The notes below the pieces were generated by a model. That model was not told the DNA's origin, searched no databases, and worked only from the letters and a program-made list of their open reading frames with translations. Position numbers and translations under genes: made by a program. Positions 17,698 through 26,651 of a stretch of DNA of 64,000 nucleotides are shown here, one piece after another (the stretch's first letter is position 1; the number at the start of each line of letters is the position of its first letter). The DNA comes from Aerobium sp039839275. Lineage in GTDB: Bacteria > Pseudomonadota > Alphaproteobacteria > Rhizobiales > Rhizobiaceae. The stretch is from assembly GCF_039839275.1 (NCBI RefSeq), contig NZ_JBDOQP010000002.1:496001-560000 (forward strand), in the 5' to 3' direction.

Positions 17698-19331
17698 TGA
17701 CGGCGCCCATCGTTTCCGTACGCGACCTCGTCGTCGAGTTCCCGCTGCGTCGCGGCCTGTTCACGGCGGTGGACGGCGTCTCCTTCGACATCATGCCGGG
17801 CGAGATCCTTGGCGTGGTCGGCGAATCGGGTGCCGGCAAGTCGATGACCGGGTCCGCCATCATCGGTCTCATCGAACCGCCGGGCCGCATTGCGAAGGGC
17901 GAAATCCTTCTCAATGGCGAGCGTATCGACAACCTGCCGGCCGACCAGATGAGCAAGTTGCGGGGCAAGCGCATCGGCATGGTCTTCCAGGACCCGCTGA
18001 CCTCGCTCAATCCGCTCTACACCGTCGGCCAGCAACTCGTCGAAACGATCCGGCGCCACCTGCCGCTGAGCGAAGCGCAAGCGCGCCAGCGGGCCATCGA
18101 GCTTCTCGGCGAGGCCGGCATTCCCTCGCCGGAAACACGCATCGACAGCTACCCGCACCAGTTTTCCGGCGGCATGCGCCAGCGCGTGGTCATCGCCCTT
18201 GCGCTGTCTGCGGAGCCGGAACTGATCATCGCGGACGAGCCGACCTCTGCGCTTGACGTCTCCGTCCAGGCGCAGATCATCAAGGTGCTGAAGAAACTTT
18301 GCGAAGACCGGGGCGCCGCCGTCATGCTGGTGACGCACGACATGGGCGTGATCGCCGAGACAGCCACCCGCATGATCGTGATGAACAAGGGCAAGATCGT
18401 CGAGACGGGGTCTGTCGGCGACATCATCAACCGCCCGCAGGAGGAGTACACGATCAAACTGATCGACGCGATCCCGTCGATCAAGGACGAGACCCGCCGG
18501 CACGACGTGCCGCCCGCGGCGACGCCGCTGGTGCAGGTCAAGAATCTCAGCCGCGACTTCGACCTCTCCCCCGGCTTCTTCGACCGGATGTTCAAAGGCT
18601 CGCGCAACAGCATCGTCAAGGCGGTCCAGGACGTCTCCTTCGACATCCGCAAGGGTTCCACCTATGGGCTCGTCGGCGAGTCCGGATCGGGCAAGTCGAC
18701 CTGCGCGCGCATGCTTGTCGGCCTGATCCGGCCGACGGCCGGCCAGGTGCTGCTGGAGGGCGAGGACATCTGGGCAAGCGGCTCCGGCAGCCAGAACAGG
18801 CGCAAGCGGGTGCAGATGATTTTCCAGGATCCCTATGCCAGCCTCAATCCGCGCTGGCGGGTGGGCGACATCATCGCCGAACCGATGCGGGCGCTGAAAC
18901 TTGTCTCCAACAAGCGCGAAGCGGCCGAACGGGTCGCCGACCTGCTGGAAAAAGTGCGCCTCGACCCCATATCGATGCGCAAGTTCCCGCACGAATTCTC
19001 AGGCGGCCAGCGGCAGCGCATCGCCATTGCGCGCGCGCTGTCGAGCCAGCCGGAATTCATCGTCTGCGACGAGCCGACATCGGCGCTCGACGTCTCCGTG
19101 CAGGCGCAGGTGCTCGACCTGATGCGCGGCCTCCAGGACGAGTTCGGGCTGACCTATCTGCTGATCAGCCACAATCTGGCGGTCGTGCGGCAGATGGCGG
19201 ACGACGTGGGAGTGATGCATAATGGCGTCCTGGTCGAGCAGGGCGAGGTGGATGCGATCTTCGACGAACCGAAGGTCGATTACACCCGCATGCTGCTCAA
19301 CGCGGTGCCGGACATTTCGAAACTTGCGTAA
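17697..19331 (+). CDS. ABC transporter dual ATPase, fused DppD-DppF-like
   Basis: This is a 544-aa protein containing two complete nucleotide-binding domains where many dipeptide systems use two genes. The first has GESGAGKS, signature FSGGMRQR and Walker B LIIADEPTSALD; the second has GESGSGKS, FSGGQRQR and FIVCDEPTSALD. Each half is followed by the oligopeptide-type C-terminal extension (for example DEPKVDYTRMLLNAVPDI at the end). The half boundary lies near residue 265. Both sites look catalytically intact. It energises the importer from the cytoplasm. Confidence 0.95.
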   Translation: MTAPIVSVRDLVVEFPLRRGLFTAVDGVSFDIMPGEILGVVGESGAGKSMTGSAIIGLIEPPGRIAKGEILLNGERIDNLPADQMSKLRGKRIGMVFQDPLTSLNPLYTVGQQLVETIRRHLPLSEAQARQRAIELLGEAGIPSPETRIDSYPHQFSGGMRQRVVIALALSAEPELIIADEPTSALDVSVQAQIIKVLKKLCEDRGAAVMLVTHDMGVIAETATRMIVMNKGKIVETGSVGDIINRPQEEYTIKLIDAIPSIKDETRRHDVPPAATPLVQVKNLSRDFDLSPGFFDRMFKGSRNSIVKAVQDVSFDIRKGSTYGLVGESGSGKSTCARMLVGLIRPTAGQVLLEGEDIWASGSGSQNRRKRVQMIFQDPYASLNPRWRVGDIIAEPMRALKLVSNKREAAERVADLLEKVRLDPISMRKFPHEFSGGQRQRIAIARALSSQPEFIVCDEPTSALDVSVQAQVLDLMRGLQDEFGLTYLLISHNLAVVRQMADDVGVMHNGVLVEQGEVDAIFDEPKVDYTRMLLNAVPDISKLA

Positions 19332-19345
19332 GAGGAGGGCGAGCG

Positions 19346-19897
19346 ATGGGCAATGAATGGGTCGATGAGGTTCTGGATTTCTGGTTCAAGGAGCTGACCT
19401 TCGAGGACTGGTTCGGCGGCAGTGCGGATCTGGACGACAAGATCCGCGCGCGGTTCAAGGACCTCTATGAAGAAAAGAAGATCGGCTTCCCGCTTAACGC
19501 CGTCGACGACGCACGCACCGCGCTCGCCGCGATCATCCTTTTCGACCAGTTTCCCAGGAACATGTTCCGCAAGTCGCCGGCCGCCTTCGGCACCGACGAT
19601 CTGGCGCTGGGCATCGCACGCCGCGCTCTGGAGAAGGGTTTCGACGCCGAAGCCGAACCGATGGCAAAGCCGTTCTACTACATGCCCTTCATGCATTCGG
19701 AAGTCTCCGCCGACCAGGAGCGCTGCGTCGACCTGTTCCGCGCCATCGGCGAGGGCGACGGGCTGAAATATGCGATCGAGCATCGCGACATCGTCGCCGA
19801 GTACGGCCGTTTCCCGCATCGCAACCGCGCGCTCGGCCGCGAGAGCACCCCGGCGGAGATTGCGTTTCTCGAACAGCATGCCGGCTATGGCCAATAG
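19346..19897 (+). CDS. DUF924-family protein
   Basis: This is a 183-aa, wholly helical soluble protein with the family hallmarks VLDFWF near the N-terminus, ILFDQFPRNMFR around 69-80, YMPFMHSE around 111-118 and FPHRNRALGRESTPAE near the C-terminus. Function is not established for the family. It begins 14 bp after the fused ATPase with its own AGGAGGG ribosome binding site, so it is very likely the last gene of the importer operon. A hairpin follows its stop codon. Confidence 0.9.
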   Translation: MGNEWVDEVLDFWFKELTFEDWFGGSADLDDKIRARFKDLYEEKKIGFPLNAVDDARTALAAIILFDQFPRNMFRKSPAAFGTDDLALGIARRALEKGFDAEAEPMAKPFYYMPFMHSEVSADQERCVDLFRAIGEGDGLKYAIEHRDIVAEYGRFPHRNRALGRESTPAEIAFLEQHAGYGQ

Positions 19898-19930
19898 TGT
19901 GCGCGGCAAGCCGCGAGGCTTGCACGCACA
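19898..19930 (+). terminator. Possible terminator hairpin after the DUF924 gene
   Basis: Arms GCAAGCC (19906-19912) and GGCTTGC (19917-19923) with a GCGA loop are extended by TGTGCG/CGCACA outside a small internal bulge. There is no T-tract, so termination is uncertain. Confidence 0.5.
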
Positions 19931-20050
19931 ACCTTTGTGGCCCTAGATAGACGCACCAAGCGGGGCTGTTCCCAATCGCCGCCAAGGCAAGAACGTCAAA
20001 CACGCGTCAACCGGCGCGGTGCAGTCCCGAACTGTGAGGAGGAGTAGGAC

Positions 20051-22288
20051 GTGGTCAAGACACCGGCGAAAGCAGTCTCTGCAAAAACAGCGGCCGACAA
20101 GGCCAAGACCGACAGCAAGGACGAAGCCGCCAAGCTCGCTGCCGCGGCAAAGGCGTCGGTGACGCCGAAGGCAAAGACCCCGTCCCCCGCAAAACCCAAG
20201 GCAGCTGCAAAGCCTGCCGCCGCAAAGGCCGCCCCTGCCGCCAGGCCGAAGGCGCCCGCAGCCAAGCCGGCCCAGAAAGCCGCCACCAAGCCGGCTGCGG
20301 CGAAGAAGCCGGCAGCCACGAAGGCTGCAGCCGCGCCCAAGGCATCCGCCAAGACGGCCGAAGCCCCGACTGCAGACAAGGCCCCGGCCAGGAAGACGCC
20401 CGCCAAGTCCGCCGCCGCGCCCAAGGCCGCAAAGGCTGCGCCTGCGCCCAAGGCTGCGAAGGCTTACGCCGCACCAAGGACCGAGAAGTCCGCGCCGGCA
20501 AAGACTGCCTCCAAGCCCGCCGCCGCGAAGAAGCCGTCGGCCAGCGCCAAGGCTGCCGCAAAGCCGGCGACCCCGACCAGCAAGGCGAAGCCCGCGGCAA
20601 CCAAGGCGTCGAGCGGATCGCCCTATGCGTCCAAGCCGTGGCTCGCCAACTATTCCGACGTGGTCAAACCCGAGATCGGCAAGATCGAGGATGCGTCGCT
20701 TGGCGACATGATGGTCAGGTCATGCGCGACATTCTCGTCGCGTCCGGCCTTCACCTCGATGGACAAGACGCTGACCTTCACGCAGCTCGAAGCGGAATCG
20801 AAGCACCTCGCGGCGTTCCTGCAGTCCAAGGGGCTGGCCAAGGGCGCGCGCGTCGCGCTGATGATGCCCAACGTGCTGCAATATCCCGTGGCGCTGATGG
20901 CGGTGCTGCGGGCCGGCTATGTGGTCGTCAACGTCAATCCGCTCTACACGCCGCGCGAACTCGAACACCAGCTCAAGGATTCCGGCGCCGAGGCGATCGT
21001 CATCCTGGAAAACTTCGCGACCACGCTCCAGAAGGTCATCAAGAACACCAGCATCAAGCATGTCGTCGTCGCCTCGATGGGCGACATGCTCGGCCTGAAG
21101 GGGTTCATCGTCAATCTGGTCGTGCGCCGCGTCAAGAAGATGGTGCCGTCCTGGTCGCTGCCGGGCCACGTGGCGTTCAAGGATGCGCTCAAGCAGGGCC
21201 GGGCAAAGTCGTTCAAGAAGCCCGAGGTGGGCCCCGACGACATCGCCTTCCTGCAATATACCGGCGGCACGACCGGCGTCTCGAAAGGCGCCGTGCTGCT
21301 TCACCGCAACATCCTCGCCAACGTCAACCAGAATGCCCTGTGGGTGGAAAGCGCCTATGTGAAGCGGCCGAAGCCGGACCGGCTGATCTATGTCTGCGCC
21401 TTGCCGCTCTATCACATCTATGCGCTGACGGTGAACGCCTTCATGGGCATGCAGCAGGGTGCCAACAACGTGCTGATCGCCAATCCGCGCGACATACCCG
21501 CCTTCGTCAAGGAACTGCAGAAGTACAAGTTCAACGTGTTCCCCGGCCTCAACACGCTGTTCAACGCGCTGCTGAACAATGAGGACTTCCGCAAGCTCGA
21601 CTTCAAGTCGCTGCTGCTGACCTTCGGCGGCGGCATGGCGGTGCAGCGCGCGGTCGCGGAGCGCTGGCAGAAACTCACCGGCGGGGTGATCTCGGAGGGC
21701 TACGGCCTGTCGGAGACGTCGCCGGTCGCGACGACCAACCGCTTCGACGCCGACGAATTCTCCGGCACGATCGGCCTGCCGATCCCGTCGACCGAAATCG
21801 CCATCCGCGACGAGGAGGGCAATGACGTTCCGCTCGGGGAAGTCGGTGAAATCTGCATCCGCGGCCCGCAGGTGATGGACGGCTACTGGAACCGCCCGGA
21901 CGAGACCGCCAAGGTCATGACCATGGACGGCTTCTTCAAGTCGGGCGACATGGGCTTCATGGACGAGCGCGGCTACGTCAAGATCGTCGACCGCAAGAAG
22001 GACATGATCCTGGTCTCCGGCTTCAACGTCTATCCGAACGAGATCGAGGACGTGATCGCCATGCACCCGGGCGTGCTCGAGGTCGCGGCGATCGGCGTGC
22101 CGGATGAAAAGTCGGGCGAAGTGCCGAAAGTCTTCGTGGTGAAGAAAGACGAGAGCCTCACCGACAAGGACATCCTCGAGTTTTGCAAGGACAAGCTCAC
22201 CGCCTACAAGCGGCCGAAACACGTCGAGTTCCGCAAGGAACTGCCGAAGACGAATGTCGGCAAGATCCTCCGGCGCGAGCTGCGGTAG
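20051..22288 (+). CDS. fadD: Long-chain fatty acid-CoA ligase (FadD-like) with histone-H1-like N-terminal tail
   Basis: This is a 745-aa protein starting at GTG 20051, preceded by a GAGGAGGAG ribosome binding site. Residues 1-190 are almost only Lys, Ala and Pro with some Thr/Ser (AAKPAAAK- and KPAATKA-type repeats), like histone H1 or AlgP tails. From about 197 a complete ANL enzyme follows: ATP P-loop YTGGTTGVSKGA (403-414), YGLSETSP (551-558), the FadD-type segment DRKKDMILVSGFNVYPNE (647-664) and the catalytic Lys738 in PKTNVGKILRREL. It activates fatty acids to acyl-CoA using ATP. The tail is about 190 residues beyond normal FadD length. An internal start near 20620 has no good Shine-Dalgarno, so the tail is probably translated. 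Confidence 0.92.
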   Translation: MVKTPAKAVSAKTAADKAKTDSKDEAAKLAAAAKASVTPKAKTPSPAKPKAAAKPAAAKAAPAARPKAPAAKPAQKAATKPAAAKKPAATKAAAAPKASAKTAEAPTADKAPARKTPAKSAAAPKAAKAAPAPKAAKAYAAPRTEKSAPAKTASKPAAAKKPSASAKAAAKPATPTSKAKPAATKASSGSPYASKPWLANYSDVVKPEIGKIEDASLGDMMVRSCATFSSRPAFTSMDKTLTFTQLEAESKHLAAFLQSKGLAKGARVALMMPNVLQYPVALMAVLRAGYVVVNVNPLYTPRELEHQLKDSGAEAIVILENFATTLQKVIKNTSIKHVVVASMGDMLGLKGFIVNLVVRRVKKMVPSWSLPGHVAFKDALKQGRAKSFKKPEVGPDDIAFLQYTGGTTGVSKGAVLLHRNILANVNQNALWVESAYVKRPKPDRLIYVCALPLYHIYALTVNAFMGMQQGANNVLIANPRDIPAFVKELQKYKFNVFPGLNTLFNALLNNEDFRKLDFKSLLLTFGGGMAVQRAVAERWQKLTGGVISEGYGLSETSPVATTNRFDADEFSGTIGLPIPSTEIAIRDEEGNDVPLGEVGEICIRGPQVMDGYWNRPDETAKVMTMDGFFKSGDMGFMDERGYVKIVDRKKDMILVSGFNVYPNEIEDVIAMHPGVLEVAAIGVPDEKSGEVPKVFVVKKDESLTDKDILEFCKDKLTAYKRPKHVEFRKELPKTNVGKILRRELR

Positions 22289-22328
22289 GGCGGCTGTCTC
22301 TGCCTGGCCGGTAGGGGTGGCGGTGCTT

Positions 22329-22497
22329 TACGGCGCCCCCCTCTGTCCTGCCGGACATCTCCCCCACGAGGGGGGAGATTGGCTGTATCAAGGGATGGCA
22401 TCAATCGCCGCCGTTGCAGAATGAGCTAAAACAAAACTGAAAGCTGATCTCCCCCCTCGTGGGGGAGATGTCCGGCAGGACAGAGGGGGGCGCCGTA
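22329..22497. repeat. Intergenic palindromic element, copy A (169 bp, perfect 51-bp inverted arms)
   Basis: The left arm 22329-22379 and right arm 22447-22497 are exact reverse complements over 51 bp, separated by a 67-bp loop. Each arm carries its own smaller hairpin (ATCTCCCCC-ACGAG-GGGGGAGAT). It fills the gap between the convergent fadD and HAD phosphatase genes. Two relatives of nearly identical length lie at 36133-36300 and 44999-45166. No transposase is encoded; spurious peptides can be read through it. Confidence 0.9.
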
Positions 22498-22546
22498 GAG
22501 CGCCGGCGCACGGTGTTCCCTTCGAAGCCAACACCTATCCAGCCCC

Positions 22547-23257
22547 CTAACCCTTCGCGCCAAGATACGCCGGCAAATCAGCGATCGAATCCAGCACCAC
22601 GTCGGCCAACGCCTCCAACGTTTCCTTCGTCCCGGTGCCTGAAAGCACGCCCACTGCCAGCCCCGCGCCGCCGGCGCGCGCCATTTCGAGATCGTGACGG
22701 TTGTCGCCAACCATCGCGAGTTGCGCCGGCTTGAGCCCCGTCAGGTCGCAAAAGGCATAGAGCGTGTCAGGCGCCGGCTTCGGGTTGGCGACGGCGTCGT
22801 AGCCGTAGGCGGCCTCGAAGAGTTGCGCCACTCCCAGTGCCGCAAGCGTGCGCTCCGCGCCGCCGGTGGAATCGTTGGTCGCGACGCCGAGCCGGAAGCC
22901 TGCGCGATGCAGGTCACCCAGCGCCTCTTTGCAGCCGGGCAGCACCACCGGCTTGGATGCCCCTTCCTGGGTGGTGAAGCGGTCGAACTCGGCGATCACC
23001 TCGTTGCGCGCGGCGGTTCCGAGCTGCGGATACCACAGCGCGACGATCTCGGCATTGGTGCCGGCGGCGAAGATCGAATCCGGACGAAAACGATGCCCCT
23101 CGAAGTCGAAGCCCGCAATGTCCAGCAGATGGTTGGCGCGCTCGCGGTCGCCGCCGGCGACGCGCAGGGCGAGCATGTCGCCGATCGCGAACCAGGTCGC
23201 GTGGAAATCGACCAACGTCCCGTCCTTATCGAACAGGATACCCTTGATGTCTGCCAA
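22547..23257 (-). CDS. HAD-family phosphatase, phosphoglycolate-phosphatase-like
   Basis: This is a 236-aa protein with all four HAD motifs: the nucleophile motif LFDKDGTLVDF near residues 8-18, VATNDSTGG (motif II), the Lys in NPKPAPDTLY (motif III) and MVGDNRHDLEMA (motif IV). The start is TTG at 23257, chosen because GGAG stands eight bases upstream inside the end of pgi, whose stop is 5 bp away; no better ATG exists. The cap domain is of the Gph type. It is probably co-translated with pgi. The physiological substrate may be phosphoglycolate or another small phosphate ester. Confidence 0.88.
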   Translation of the reverse strand: MADIKGILFDKDGTLVDFHATWFAIGDMLALRVAGGDRERANHLLDIAGFDFEGHRFRPDSIFAAGTNAEIVALWYPQLGTAARNEVIAEFDRFTTQEGASKPVVLPGCKEALGDLHRAGFRLGVATNDSTGGAERTLAALGVAQLFEAAYGYDAVANPKPAPDTLYAFCDLTGLKPAQLAMVGDNRHDLEMARAGGAGLAVGVLSGTGTKETLEALADVVLDSIADLPAYLGAKG

Positions 23258-23262
23258 ATCGC

Positions 23263-24909
23263 CTACTCCGGCTTGAGAAGTCCGCGCATGTGTCGCACGA
23301 GGCCCGCCGTGGATGCGTCGCGCGCGGCGGCATCTTCCTTACCTTCCACGACAGGGAGAAGACCCGTGGCGAGTTCCTTGCCGAGTTCCACGCCCCACTG
23401 GTCGAAGGCGTTGATGCCGTAGAGCTGCGCCTCGACGAAGACGCGATGTTCGTAAAGCGCGATGAGACGCCCCAGCGTGCGCGGGTCGAGCACGCGATAC
23501 AGCAGCGTGACGGACGGCCGATTGCCGGTGAAAACACGGTGCGGCGCGATACGGTCGACCTCTTCCGCCGTCATCCCCTTTGACGCCATCTGGCTACGTG
23601 CCTCTTCCAGCGTCCGCCCCTTCATCAAGGCTTCGGACTGGGCGAAGCAATTGGCAAGCAGCAGGTCGTGATGATGGCGCAGGTCGGGCTCGTGGCCGTT
23701 GGCCGCGACGAGAAACTCCACCGGCACGACGTCGGTGCCCTGGTGCAGGAGCTGGAAAAAGGCGTGCTGACCGTTCGTTCCGGGCTCGCCCCACACCACC
23801 GGCCCGGTCGGCGTCGCGACTGGCGATCCGTCGATCGTCACGCCCTTGCCGTTCGATTCCATGTCGAGCTGCTGCAGATAGGCGGGCAGACGCGCCAGAC
23901 GCTGGTCGTAGGGAATGACCGCACGCGTCGGAAACCCGCAGACAACGCGATTCCAATAACCGATAAGTCCGAGCATCATCGGCACGTTGTCGCGGATCGG
24001 CGCCGCGGCGAAATGGCGGTCCATCTCGTGTGCGCCGGCCAGGAAGGCGCGGAAATTCGCCGGCCCGACGGCGATCATGATCGGCAGCCCGATTGCCGAC
24101 CACAGCGAATAGCGGCCGCCAACCCAGTCCCAGAAGCCAAATACGCGCTCCTTTGCGATGCCGAAGGCGGCAACCTTGTCGAGCGCCGTCGAGACGGCGG
24201 CAAAATGTGAGGCCACCGCGTCGCTGCCGAGTGCCGCCTCGATCCAGCGGCGCGCCGTCTGCGCATTCGTCATGGTCTCGATCGTGGTGAAGGTCTTGGA
24301 GGCGATGATGAACAGCGTCGTCTTCGGATCGAGGCTCGCCAGCGTATCGGCAATATGCGCGCCATCGACGTTGGAGACATAATGGGCGCGCGGGCCGTCG
24401 TGGTAGGGGGCGAGCGCGAGCGTGGCCATCGCCGGCCCGAGATCGGAGCCGCCGATGCCGATATTGACGATGTCGGTGATCTTCGCACCCGTCGCCCCGG
24501 CAATCGCGCCGGACCGCACGCCGTCCGCGAACCGCGCCATGGCGTCGAGCACGGCATGAACGTCCTGCATCACATCCGCACCGTCGAGCGGCACCGGCTC
24601 GCCGGGCGGGTTGCGCAAAGCCACATGCAGCACGGCGCGGCCCTCGGTGGTGTTGATCTTCTCGCCGGCGAACATCGCGGCGCGCCGCTCCTCGACCCCC
24701 GCCGCGCCGGCCAGCGCCTCGAGCAGCGCGACCGCCTCCTGCGTGATGGCGCATTTGGAGTAGTCTAAGAGCAGATCGTCGAGTTGCGCCGAAAAGCTTG
24801 CAAAGCGCTCCGGATCGTTCGCGAACGCGGCCCGCAATTCGAACGCCGCGTTCGCCTTCCGATGCGCCTTGAGCGCCTGCAGCGCTGCGTCGAAATCAGT
24901 GCTGTCCAT
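23263..24909 (-). CDS. pgi: Glucose-6-phosphate isomerase
   Basis: Interconverts glucose-6-phosphate and fructose-6-phosphate. I choose the ATG at 24909 (MDSTDFDAALQALKAHR), which has GGAG six bases upstream, giving 548 aa; in-frame ATGs at 24921 and 24939 would add 4-10 residues. Signatures are NIGIGGSDLGPAMA, the substrate loop ASKTFTTIETMTNAQ, VGGRYSLWSAIGLP, the MESNGKG segment and the C-terminal DQWGVELGKELA. Length and motifs are normal for proteobacterial Pgi. The HAD phosphatase gene follows immediately. Confidence 0.96.
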   Translation of the reverse strand: MDSTDFDAALQALKAHRKANAAFELRAAFANDPERFASFSAQLDDLLLDYSKCAITQEAVALLEALAGAAGVEERRAAMFAGEKINTTEGRAVLHVALRNPPGEPVPLDGADVMQDVHAVLDAMARFADGVRSGAIAGATGAKITDIVNIGIGGSDLGPAMATLALAPYHDGPRAHYVSNVDGAHIADTLASLDPKTTLFIIASKTFTTIETMTNAQTARRWIEAALGSDAVASHFAAVSTALDKVAAFGIAKERVFGFWDWVGGRYSLWSAIGLPIMIAVGPANFRAFLAGAHEMDRHFAAAPIRDNVPMMLGLIGYWNRVVCGFPTRAVIPYDQRLARLPAYLQQLDMESNGKGVTIDGSPVATPTGPVVWGEPGTNGQHAFFQLLHQGTDVVPVEFLVAANGHEPDLRHHHDLLLANCFAQSEALMKGRTLEEARSQMASKGMTAEEVDRIAPHRVFTGNRPSVTLLYRVLDPRTLGRLIALYEHRVFVEAQLYGINAFDQWGVELGKELATGLLPVVEGKEDAAARDASTAGLVRHMRGLLKPE

Positions 24910-25045
24910 GTCGAACTCCATTGCAGCCGCGCGATTCATAAGCCCGCGCAGTCGGCGTATTCAAGCATCAAATGGGCGCCTCCCCGCACTCTCGTGTGCG
25001 CGGCTGGGCGCGATGGCCCAAAAATCCACCCATCACTGGCACAAA

Positions 25046-25089
25046 TTGGTCCGATCAATTTATTTCATTGGCGCAAGGGATTGGACCAG
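25046..25089. promoter_or_regulatory. Inverted repeat upstream of the MocR gene, candidate operator
   Basis: TGGTCC at 25047-25052 and GGACCA at 25083-25088, within TTGGTCC and TTGGACCAG contexts, are separated by 30 bp. They lie 60-100 bp before the MocR start in AT-richer sequence, as expected for an autoregulatory site; assignment is by position only. Confidence 0.4.
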
Positions 25090-25148
25090 TCTTCAATGCA
25101 TTGCGCCAAGAGACTGCGAGTCTCCCTTGCCGGCGCAGGAGCAAAGCC

Positions 25149-26645
25149 ATGTCCGCTAGAACCGATCCGGCCATCTGGTCCGGCCTGTTCAGAATTTCCG
25201 CCGATTCGGGCCAGACGCTGCAAGCGCAGATCAGGCAGGCGATCGTGGCGGCCATTCTCGACAGGCAGATCGCGGCCTCCATGCCATTGCCGTCATGCCG
25301 CATCCTGGCGGAAAAGCTGGGCGTTGCGCGCGGCACCGTGGTGCTCGCCTTCCAGCAACTGGTCGACCAGGGCTTCCTGATCGCCAAGGAAAGGCGTGGC
25401 CATTTCGTCAACCCGGAGGTCCTCGCCTCGCCGAGCCGCATCAAGGATGCCGGCACGCGCGAGAAGGAGGACACGATCGACTGGAAGGCGCGCCGTCGCA
25501 TCGCCGCCTCCGACATGCCGGAGCCGACGAAGCAGGAGAACTGGATCAAGTCCGCCTATCCTTTCGTCTATGGGCAATTCGACCCGGCGCTGTTTCCCAC
25601 TGCCGAATGGCGCGAGTGCAACCGCATGGCGCTGGCGGTTCTGGAAATCCGCAACTGGGCGGCCGACATGGTCGATCGCGACGACCCGCTGCTGATCGAG
25701 CAGATCCAGGCGCGGCTCCTGCCCCGGCGCGGCATCTTCGCCAATCCGGACGAGATCATCGTCACGCTTGGCGCCCAGCACGCGCTCTACATGCTGGCGA
25801 CGTTGCTGATGAGCAAGGGCTCGCAGGTGGCGATGGAAGACCCGGGCTATCCTGACGCGCGCTCGATCTTCAAATTGGCCGGCGCACGGGTGTCGCCTGT
25901 GCGAGTCGACGACGAAGGCATCGATCCGTCGGCAATCCCCGCCGGGTCCGACTTCGTCTTCGTCACGCCGAACCATCATTGCCCCACCATGGTGGCGCTG
26001 AGCCAGGAACGGCGTGACCAGTTGATCGCCGACGCTGAGAAGCACGACCGCATCATCATCGAGGATGGTTATGACAGCCAGCTCGTCGACGATGCGCCGC
26101 AGCAGGCGCTGCGCGGGCAGGACCGTTCCGGCCGTGTCGTCTATGTCGGCTCGCTGTCGAAGACGCTCGCGCCAGGTTTGCGTCTCGGCTACATCGTCGC
26201 CTCGGCTGGCTTGATCTCCGAACTGCGCGCATTGCGGCGCTTCATGCTGCGCCATCCGCCGGCCAACAACCAGCGGGCCGTGGCGCTTTTCCTGTCGCTC
26301 GGCCACCATGAAGCCCTCGTGCGGCGGCTTTCGACGGCCTTTGCAGAGCGCCGCAAGCGCCTGACGGATGCGGTCAACACGTTCCTTCCGGAATGGTCGC
26401 TGGCGGACACGCCGGGCGGCACCTCCGTCTGGCTCGAGGGCCCGCGCGGCACCAACAGCGCCATGCTCGCAGAGATGGCGGCCGCGCGCGGCGTGCTGAT
26501 CGAGCCCGGCGCCCGGTTTTTCGACCAGCCCGAGCGCAACCCGCACTTCCTGCGCCTCGGCATATCTTCGATCGCGCTGCAACACATAGAGCAGGGCATT
26601 CGCGAGCTCGCTTTCGCCGCAGGCCACCGGTCCGCCGCGGCCTGA
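25149..26645 (+). CDS. MocR/PdxR-family regulator (GntR HTH fused to fold-type I aminotransferase domain)
   Basis: The ATG at 25149 gives 498 aa. Residues about 20-85 are a winged helix of GntR type (LAEKLGVARGTVVLAFQQLV, then DQGFLIAKERRGHF). A linker leads to an aminotransferase-like domain with the PLP lysine at residue 338 in SLSKTLAPGLRLG and FVTPNHHCPTM. Such proteins use PLP or a PLP-substrate adduct as effector and control vitamin B6, GABA, taurine or ectoine genes. No matching catabolic gene adjoins, so the target is unknown. The adjacent genes run on the other strand. Confidence 0.92.
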   Translation: MSARTDPAIWSGLFRISADSGQTLQAQIRQAIVAAILDRQIAASMPLPSCRILAEKLGVARGTVVLAFQQLVDQGFLIAKERRGHFVNPEVLASPSRIKDAGTREKEDTIDWKARRRIAASDMPEPTKQENWIKSAYPFVYGQFDPALFPTAEWRECNRMALAVLEIRNWAADMVDRDDPLLIEQIQARLLPRRGIFANPDEIIVTLGAQHALYMLATLLMSKGSQVAMEDPGYPDARSIFKLAGARVSPVRVDDEGIDPSAIPAGSDFVFVTPNHHCPTMVALSQERRDQLIADAEKHDRIIIEDGYDSQLVDDAPQQALRGQDRSGRVVYVGSLSKTLAPGLRLGYIVASAGLISELRALRRFMLRHPPANNQRAVALFLSLGHHEALVRRLSTAFAERRKRLTDAVNTFLPEWSLADTPGGTSVWLEGPRGTNSAMLAEMAAARGVLIEPGARFFDQPERNPHFLRLGISSIALQHIEQGIRELAFAAGHRSAAA

Positions 26646-26651
26646 GCGGGC

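Noticed and set aside
22329..22497. Palindrome A as a simple bidirectional terminator for fadD and the HAD gene
   Set aside because: It may well terminate transcription, but the same 168-bp unit occurs inside two operons where termination would be harmful, so a terminator is not its defining role.
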